A stretch of DNA of 10,268 nucleotides from Woeseia sp. GTDB taxonomy: Bacteria > Pseudomonadota > Gammaproteobacteria > Steroidobacterales > Woeseiaceae. The stretch lies in NCBI GenBank assembly GCA_018701055.1, contig JABIUH010000193.1, positions 1 to 10,268 of the forward strand. The letters are read 5' to 3'. Shown one piece after another: positions 5,464-10,268 of this stretch. The first letter of the stretch is position 1. Each line of letters begins with the position of its first letter. The translations under genes and the position numbers were made by a program. The notes under the pieces were generated by a model. It made no database searches, had not been told where the DNA came from, and worked only from the letters and a program-made list of their open reading frames with translations.

Positions 5464-7242
5464 GTGATCCGGAAATCGTATGTAGTATTGGCTGGGCTAT
5501 TGGGGATTCTGTCCGCATCCTGCACCTCTGATGGAGATGGCGGAAGGGATCGGGAAAGTGCCGATCTAATTCTGAACAACGCGAAAATTTTCACATCAAA
5601 TCGGGAACAACCCTGGGCCGAAGCAGTTGCCATCAAAGGCGATCGATTCATTTACGTCGGTGATTCTGCTGGTGCGCAAATATTTCGATCTGACCACACG
5701 CAATTTATTGATCTTGATGGGCGACTGGTCATTCCGGGCCTTGTCGATTCGCACGCTCATCCTGGTTACATCGACGTAGAGCAATACGGCGAAATTTCTG
5801 CAACAAATGAAGCTGAGCTGCTGGCTGCGGTAAAGGACTTTGCAGAAGCAAACCCAGGTGACGGATGGTTACGACTGTGCTGTTGGCCGATCGACTTGTA
5901 TGTTGAGGGTAATCGTGGCCCGCTCAAAGAGACTTTGGATTTGGCCGTGTTGGACCGCCCATTGTGGTTCGTCAGTGAATGGTGGCATAGCGGCTGGCTC
6001 AACTCGAAAGCACTGGAAGAGTTGGGCGTTGGCCAGAATACGCCGGACCCCAAGCCCGGTGTTGCGGCCTTTGTTCGTGCGGCAAACGGTGAACCGACAG
6101 GTTGGGTGAAAGAGGGTGGAGGATGGCAATTCTTCGCCGAACATTTCCCTATCGATGACCCCGAACACAGCCAATCCCATGAAGAAAATATGGTGGCCGG
6201 CTTGCAGCTTCTAAGTGAGTCTGGCGTCACCACGCTCTACGATGCCGGAAATTTTGGTTTTGAGGATCTGGTTTACGGGTTCATGGCGGGACTGGAGGCG
6301 GAAGGACGTCTTCCTGTTCGATACGAAGGGACTTACCAGGTATTCACACCCGAACGGCGACATTCGGCAGTCTCCGAAATCAAACGATACCGCAGAGAGT
6401 ACGGGGGCGATCGGCTGCAATTCAACACCGTTAAGCTCTTCATGGACGGCATCTATCAGAATCGCACGAGCGCTTTGCTTGAGGCATACGTGGATGATCC
6501 GTCTTACGTCGGCGAAACGATTTTATCGGTTGAGGAGCTTCGTGACTTTCTGTTGGAACTCAGCGAGGATCGACTCGATATACATATCCATGCAGAAGGC
6601 GATCTAGCCGTAAAGCGGGTGCTGGATGCGGTTGAAAGTGCGCAGGACATTGCCAATGATGGCCTTTATACCAGGGTCACTATCTCCCACTTGGGCCTCA
6701 TTGACCCGACTGATTTGCTGCGCATCTCAGAACTGGGTGTCATTGCCAATTTTACGCCGTGGTGGTTTACCACAGATGAGCATGACTCTGTGATAGTTTC
6801 TCTTGGGGACGCTCGATTCGGAAGAATGTTTAACCCGAAACCGCTTTTTGATTTGGGCGTTGTCGTGACCCTTTCAAGCGATGAGTGGTGGGGCGGTGAG
6901 CGACTTCCAACCTACCTCAATCCTTATTTCGGGATGCAGATAGGGCATACGCGACAATTTCCAAATGAGTGGCGCGAAGGGGAAGAGCAGGCCAGGCCGC
7001 CCACAGACGGTCAATTGAGCATCGAACAGCTGATTATGGGGTATACGCAAAACGGCGCATACCAAATGCGGTTGGAAGGCGAGATTGGTTCAATTGAAAA
7101 GGGAAAGCTTGCGGATCTGGTCTTACTTGACGACAACTTGTTTGATATTGATAGCGACAGGATTTGGAAAACCAAGCCTGCGGCTGTTTTGATGGAAGGG
7201 AAAGTCATTCGGGGGGCGTGGCCCGAGGAGATTCAACAGTAG
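5464..7242 (+). CDS. Amidohydrolase-family lipoprotein (YtcJ-like, amidohydrolase 3)
   Basis: A 592-residue metal-dependent hydrolase of the YtcJ/amidohydrolase-3 group, a TIM-barrel family that hydrolyses amides, formamides and related C-N bonds. Residues 1-20 form a lipoprotein signal ending LSASC, so it is predicted to be membrane-anchored outside the cytoplasm. A small N-terminal beta domain (ADLILNNAKIFTSN) precedes GLVDSHAHPG with metal ligands His97 and His99. VKLFMDG follows (Lys324, possible bridging lysine), then IHIHAEGD (His374, His376), SHLG (His409) and SSDEWW (Asp473). The composite domain closes with EIGSIEKGKLADLVLL. The protein is rich in paired tryptophans (EWWH, PWWF, EWWG). 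GTG 5464 is chosen because GAGG (5454-5457) lies six bases upstream; the in-frame GTG at 5452 would add four residues but has no such site. TTGGAT/TAGACT (5399-5427) is a weak promoter candidate. The substrate is unknown. Confidence 0.88.
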   Translation: MIRKSYVVLAGLLGILSASCTSDGDGGRDRESADLILNNAKIFTSNREQPWAEAVAIKGDRFIYVGDSAGAQIFRSDHTQFIDLDGRLVIPGLVDSHAHPGYIDVEQYGEISATNEAELLAAVKDFAEANPGDGWLRLCCWPIDLYVEGNRGPLKETLDLAVLDRPLWFVSEWWHSGWLNSKALEELGVGQNTPDPKPGVAAFVRAANGEPTGWVKEGGGWQFFAEHFPIDDPEHSQSHEENMVAGLQLLSESGVTTLYDAGNFGFEDLVYGFMAGLEAEGRLPVRYEGTYQVFTPERRHSAVSEIKRYRREYGGDRLQFNTVKLFMDGIYQNRTSALLEAYVDDPSYVGETILSVEELRDFLLELSEDRLDIHIHAEGDLAVKRVLDAVESAQDIANDGLYTRVTISHLGLIDPTDLLRISELGVIANFTPWWFTTDEHDSVIVSLGDARFGRMFNPKPLFDLGVVVTLSSDEWWGGERLPTYLNPYFGMQIGHTRQFPNEWREGEEQARPPTDGQLSIEQLIMGYTQNGAYQMRLEGEIGSIEKGKLADLVLLDDNLFDIDSDRIWKTKPAAVLMEGKVIRGAWPEEIQQ

Positions 7243-7244
7243 TC

Positions 7245-7304
7245 ATGAAGAAAAGTGACACTGGCAAATGGATCGCTACAGTGCTGTCGGGATCTTGCCC
7301 TTAG
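7245..7304 (+). pseudogene. Very short ORF, possible N-terminal gene remnant
   Basis: Two bases after the amidohydrolase stop, an ATG opens a 19-codon frame beginning MKKSDTGKWIATVLSG and stopping at TAG 7302-7304. It looks like the start of a lipoprotein or Sec signal that breaks off. GAGG (7226-7229) is too far away for a good ribosome site. It may be the relic of a decayed gene, or chance. Confidence 0.2.
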
Positions 7305-7321
7305 TCGCTAGTCCAAACTGA

Positions 7322-7489
7322 CCAACCTTCCAGGCGGACAGATTGCACGGATTCACGTGGGCGGAAGAACTGTTTGCTACATTCGGTCAGTCCCTATACA
7401 AAGTAGAGGTGGGGCGCGACTTGATAGCGGCCCGCCAGCCGATGTGGCTGCCTAAATTCACTAGGAGTGCATTATGCGTGTTTTCCTAA
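7322..7489 (+). pseudogene. Open fragment with protein-like composition
   Basis: After a TGA at 7319-7321, 55 codons stay open and include WAEELFATFGQSLYKVEVG, which looks like genuine protein sequence. No ATG or ribosome site starts it (TTG at 7343 is the only candidate near the beginning), and it runs 16 bases into the next gene in another frame. It could be a piece of the same decayed gene as the ORF at 7245. I do not recognise the family. Confidence 0.2.
7436..7450. repeat. Small hairpin in the 5' region of the MetX-like gene
   Basis: CAGCC (7436-7440) and GGCTG (7446-7450) pair perfectly around GATGT, 12 bases before the AGGAG ribosome site of the next gene. There is no T-run. It might shape the leader of the message, but there is no direct sign that it is regulatory. 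Confidence 0.3.
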
Positions 7490-8685
7490 TCGCAATTATT
7501 TCGTCGTTAGCGACACCGTTGTTTGCCTACGATGGAATTGTCGAACCACAAACCTTTACGATCGCTGAACTCGAGCTGATCAACGGCAAGACGATTTCAC
7601 CGGTCTCGGTCGTGTACCAAACTTACGGCACACTCGATCCCGACGGACGCAATGGCATTCTGATTTTGCACGGCATGGGTGGCACTGCGCATGCCGCGGG
7701 TCGATATACGCCGGACGGTTCACGGGGCTATTGGGACGAACTCATCGGCCCCGGAAAACCATTTGATACAGACAAGTACTTTGTCATTAGTCCGCAAGCG
7801 TTAGCCGGCGGGCATCGCGACAACAAGCCTGGCTCGGGCACGACCGGTCCACATTCGGTAGACCCGAAAACGGGGCAACCATACGGCGTGCGTTTTCCGG
7901 TGTTCACCATTCGTGACATGGTGGTGGCGCACAAAAAACTACTCGACCACCTTGGCGTTCGGCACCTTGTCGTTGTGTCGGGTATATCAATGGGTGGTTA
8001 CCAGGCGTTAGAACTCATTACGACTTACCCGAAGCTCGCCGACGGCGCGATTCCGGTTGTCGCCAGAGGGAGATCACCCGCGCAGCATATGGCTAATCAT
8101 CTCGTTCGTCGAACAGCGATCATGAACGATCCGGACTGGCAGGATGGCGACTACTACGGCACAGATCAGTATCCGTCAGATGGCATGGCAATCGCGGCGC
8201 TAACGTCAACGGCGAGCTACAACGGATCCGCTCTATGGTACGAGAACAATATTCTCGAATACGATGTTAACCGCTCACCCTATGATAACTTCGGCAACAA
8301 TTTTGAGATGGAGGAGCAGCTCCTCGATAGCGCGCTGACGCGTTCAGAAACGAATATTGATGCGAACTGTTATCTCTACCAGTCGCGTGCATTGACCACC
8401 CAAAATTTGGGCTATGATAGAGGGCACGCGAGCACCTGGCGCGAGGCACTCGCAAACGGTTTGAGGTTATCTGTGGCAAGCGTGCTGATGATGCCCTCGC
8501 GTACTGATGGTTCTGTCCAACCGCGATTCGCGGCCGAAATTGTCGATATTCTGCAGACACTCGGTAAGCCCGCTAAGCTCCATGTAATCGATTCGGAACG
8601 TGGCCACAGCGGTTCTCGAGATTTTTATCAGATGATCCCGGTCATGACCGAATTCATTTCCGGGTTACCGGGCGCCAAACAATAA
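7474..8685 (+). CDS. Exported alpha/beta-hydrolase related to homoserine O-acetyltransferase
   Basis: A 403-residue alpha/beta-hydrolase with the architecture of MetX. Family landmarks are SVVYQTYGTL (45-54), YWDELIGPGKPFDTDKYFVI (86-105), TGPHSVDPKTGQPYG (124-138), FPVFTIRDMV (141-150), the nucleophile elbow GISMGG with Ser172, and RGRSPAQHMANHLVRRTAI (198-216). Asp345 in SRTDGS and His378 in RGHSGS complete the expected triad. MetX is normally cytoplasmic, but residues 1-18 here form a clean Sec signal with likely cleavage after PLFA. Periplasmic methionine synthesis makes no sense, since acetyl-CoA is cytoplasmic, so I infer an ester, thioester or amide hydrolase or a different acyltransferase. 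The elbow is GISMGG rather than the common GGSMGG. AGGAG (7463-7467) sits six bases before the ATG. Only 18 bases separate it from the next hydrolase gene, so co-transcription is likely. Confidence 0.82.
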   Translation: MRVFLIAIISSLATPLFAYDGIVEPQTFTIAELELINGKTISPVSVVYQTYGTLDPDGRNGILILHGMGGTAHAAGRYTPDGSRGYWDELIGPGKPFDTDKYFVISPQALAGGHRDNKPGSGTTGPHSVDPKTGQPYGVRFPVFTIRDMVVAHKKLLDHLGVRHLVVVSGISMGGYQALELITTYPKLADGAIPVVARGRSPAQHMANHLVRRTAIMNDPDWQDGDYYGTDQYPSDGMAIAALTSTASYNGSALWYENNILEYDVNRSPYDNFGNNFEMEEQLLDSALTRSETNIDANCYLYQSRALTTQNLGYDRGHASTWREALANGLRLSVASVLMMPSRTDGSVQPRFAAEIVDILQTLGKPAKLHVIDSERGHSGSRDFYQMIPVMTEFISGLPGAKQ

Positions 8686-8703
8686 CAAGTCACGGGGATC
8701 CCA

Positions 8704-9813
8704 ATGGGTAACAAATTTAGTTTCGGCACGACAATGTTCGGTTGGATGTTGTTGTTTGCAGCTACCGCTCACGCGCAGGTACCGGTCGAGAGTTATCCCG
8801 GCGAAGAGTGGGATGTCGCCGAATACCCAGAGGCACTGGGCTGGTCCTCGGTAAAACTTCAGGACGCTCGAGATTATGCGGCGACCGTTAACACGGCAGC
8901 GGTAATCATCATCGACGATGGCATCATTGTGGATCAATGGGGTGAGACCGAGCGCAAGTTCAACGTGCACTCAGTGAGGAAGAGTCTGCTCTCGGCAATG
9001 ATCGGTATCTACGAGGGTAAGGGTGAGCTTGATATCAACCAGACACTTGAAGATCTTGGCATCGACGATCGGCTCGGCCTGACGGATGACGAACGGCAGG
9101 CGCGCGTGGTCGACCTGCTCGGTTCACGGTCGGGAATTTATCACCCCGCCAATCTTGTCGCGGAGGATGCGTCGAGTCGATGGCCGGAGCGCGGTAGCCA
9201 TTCGCCGGGGACTCATTGGTTCTACAGCAACTGGGACTTCAATGCGGCCGGCGCCATCTTCGAACAAGAGACAGGTCGAGGCATATTTGATGCCTTTGAC
9301 GAGTTAATCGCAAAACCGACCGGCATGCAGGATTTTCAGCCACGCGATGGCATATATGAGCCACGGAGTGGTTTTGGCGGCGCGCAGGGCAGGTCAGTGT
9401 CGAACTTTCCCGCTTATGTATTTCGCCTGAGCGCCAGAGATATGGCGCGCTTCGGTGTCCTGTATTTGCGTAACGGTCGCTGGCAGGATCGTCAATTGGT
9501 TCCCGAAGACTGGGTGAAACGTACTACGACGACGGAGAGATCAGTCGGCCAATTTGGTGGCTATGAATTTTTTTGGTGGATCGCCATGGATGGCCGCTTA
9601 TATCCGGACGTCGATGTCGGTGAGGGCGCGTATGCTGCACATGGTGCCGGCGGCCACTACATAACGATCATGCCGGAATATGATCTTGTCGTGATCCATC
9701 GGGTGAATACGAATGATCGTACTTTGCCGGTTGGCGGCATTGACGAGGGAACTCGCATTCCTGTTGAGCAATATGGAAAATTACTCGGCCTCATTCTTGA
9801 GGCCCGAGAATGA
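8704..9813 (+). CDS. Exported serine hydrolase, class C beta-lactamase fold
   Basis: A 369-residue member of the beta-lactamase-related serine hydrolases (class C, esterase and D-aminopeptidase relatives). The first 24 residues are a Sec signal ending TAHA. The nucleophile motif is Ser90-Val-Arg-Lys93 in HSVRKSLL, and Tyr174-Ser-Asn176 in WFYSNWDFN is the second active-site motif. HGAGG (313-317) takes the place of KTG, a change that points to esterase or amidase activity rather than to a true beta-lactamase. A GGGG run (8694-8697) lies six bases before the ATG. The gene follows the MetX-like gene by 18 bases and precedes the S15 hydrolase by 34. Substrates in this superfamily range from peptides and lactams to nylon oligomers and esters, so only the enzyme class can be named. 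Confidence 0.88.
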   Translation: MGNKFSFGTTMFGWMLLFAATAHAQVPVESYPGEEWDVAEYPEALGWSSVKLQDARDYAATVNTAAVIIIDDGIIVDQWGETERKFNVHSVRKSLLSAMIGIYEGKGELDINQTLEDLGIDDRLGLTDDERQARVVDLLGSRSGIYHPANLVAEDASSRWPERGSHSPGTHWFYSNWDFNAAGAIFEQETGRGIFDAFDELIAKPTGMQDFQPRDGIYEPRSGFGGAQGRSVSNFPAYVFRLSARDMARFGVLYLRNGRWQDRQLVPEDWVKRTTTTERSVGQFGGYEFFWWIAMDGRLYPDVDVGEGAYAAHGAGGHYITIMPEYDLVVIHRVNTNDRTLPVGGIDEGTRIPVEQYGKLLGLILEARE

Positions 9814-9847
9814 ATGCCACTAATAGCATCGGCACGGAGACTTATAA

Positions 9848-10268
9848 ATGACACATGATTTGATAACCAGCCGGCCAGGTCGGCGATCCGTCCGGATGTT
9901 GTTCGCCATTGCGGCATTGTGGATGACGCTGATCGTGAACGCTGACGATGTTGTGGTCGAACAAAATGTCATGGTGCCGATGCGCGACGGTACGTTGTTA
10001 GCGACCGATGTTTATCATCCTGCGGTTGACGGCAAAGTTATCGGCGAGCGCCTACCTTTGTTACTGACACGAACGCCATACAGCAAATCCCGCGAAAGTT
10101 CGGTGGCGACGGCGATGCACTTAGCGAAGCATGGTTATGTTGCGGTGGTTCAGGATATGCGCGGTGTTTATGAATCGCAGGGTGTCTTTTCGAAATATTC
10201 TGTCATCGAGCCGGAAGACGGCTATGACACAGTCGAATGGTTGGCTAAGCAGGATTGGTCGGACGGAC
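9848..10268 (+). CDS. CocE/NonD-family (peptidase S15) hydrolase, 5' part
   Basis: The frame opens at ATG 9848 and is still open at the window edge after 140 codons. GGAG (9836-9839) lies eight bases upstream. A basic start (RPGRRSVR) and a hydrophobic segment ending IVNA form a Sec signal of about 32 residues; Met17 is an alternative start that would give a shorter signal. The mature part matches the S15 family (cocaine esterase, X-Pro dipeptidyl-peptidase, alpha-amino-acid ester hydrolase): VPMRDGTLLATDVYHP, LLLTRTPYSKS, GYVAVVQDMRGVYESQG and EDGYDTVEWLAKQDWSDG. The sequence stops just before the expected nucleophile elbow (GxSYxG), so activity cannot be judged here. Members hydrolyse amide or ester bonds, often next to proline or acyl groups. 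It probably shares an operon with the two hydrolase genes before it. Confidence 0.87.
   Translation, partial: MTHDLITSRPGRRSVRMLFAIAALWMTLIVNADDVVVEQNVMVPMRDGTLLATDVYHPAVDGKVIGERLPLLLTRTPYSKSRESSVATAMHLAKHGYVAVVQDMRGVYESQGVFSKYSVIEPEDGYDTVEWLAKQDWSDG

Noticed and set aside
5766..6233. 155-codon minus-strand frame inside the amidohydrolase gene
   Set aside because: It is antisense to conserved amidohydrolase sequence and is serine- and proline-rich, as expected of a shadow frame.
1..10268. CRISPR arrays, rRNA genes, tandem repeats or defence genes
   Set aside because: No regularly spaced repeats, rRNA-like sequence or defence-type domains were seen on either strand.

Overview
The window looks like chromosome from a Gram-negative proteobacterium, probably an environmental gammaproteobacterium. 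That placement is inference. It rests on Sec, Tat and lipoprotein export signals, a periplasmic Sox-type molybdoenzyme with a c-type cytochrome, and an IS1182-type insertion remnant. Base composition is moderate, and GTG starts with good Shine-Dalgarno sites are used twice.

Layout. Bases 1-68 may hold the last codons of an upstream gene. A gene-free stretch to 420 carries several copies of an AAGCGGAC / GTCCGCTT motif. From 421 to 2494 runs a tightly coupled unit on the + strand: a 20-codon leader ORF, a SoxC-like molybdoenzyme and a SoxD-like monohaem cytochrome, each overlapping the next by ATGA. Behind it lie a small SnoaL/DUF4440-like remnant and a strong intrinsic terminator at 2781. A convergent minus-strand gene (2948-4396) encodes a divalent anion:Na+ symporter of the DASS/SLC13 family. 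Bases 4397-5463 contain no intact gene but hold an internally deleted IS1182-family element with recognisable terminal inverted repeats.

From 5464 to the right edge, four + strand genes encode hydrolase-fold enzymes, each with an export signal: a lipoprotein amidohydrolase (YtcJ-like), a Sec-exported homoserine-acetyltransferase-like alpha/beta-hydrolase, a class-C-beta-lactamase-fold serine hydrolase, and the first 140 codons of a CocE/NonD (peptidase S15) hydrolase. The last three are separated by 18 and 34 bases and probably form one operon. The amidohydrolase is 231 bases upstream and may be transcribed separately.

How the genes may work together. SoxC and SoxD form the sulfane dehydrogenase module, which oxidises sulfur bound to SoxYZ and passes electrons to cytochrome c. 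No SoxXYZAB genes are visible here. The DASS carrier could move sulfate or a dicarboxylate, but nothing in the sequence decides which. The exported hydrolase cluster looks like a scavenging or detoxification set acting on amide or ester compounds outside the cytoplasm; its substrate cannot be read from the sequence. I did not find a clearly new defence or mobile system. The exported hydrolase cassette with a periplasmic MetX-like protein, and the leader-coupled orphan SoxCD pair, are the most interesting parts.
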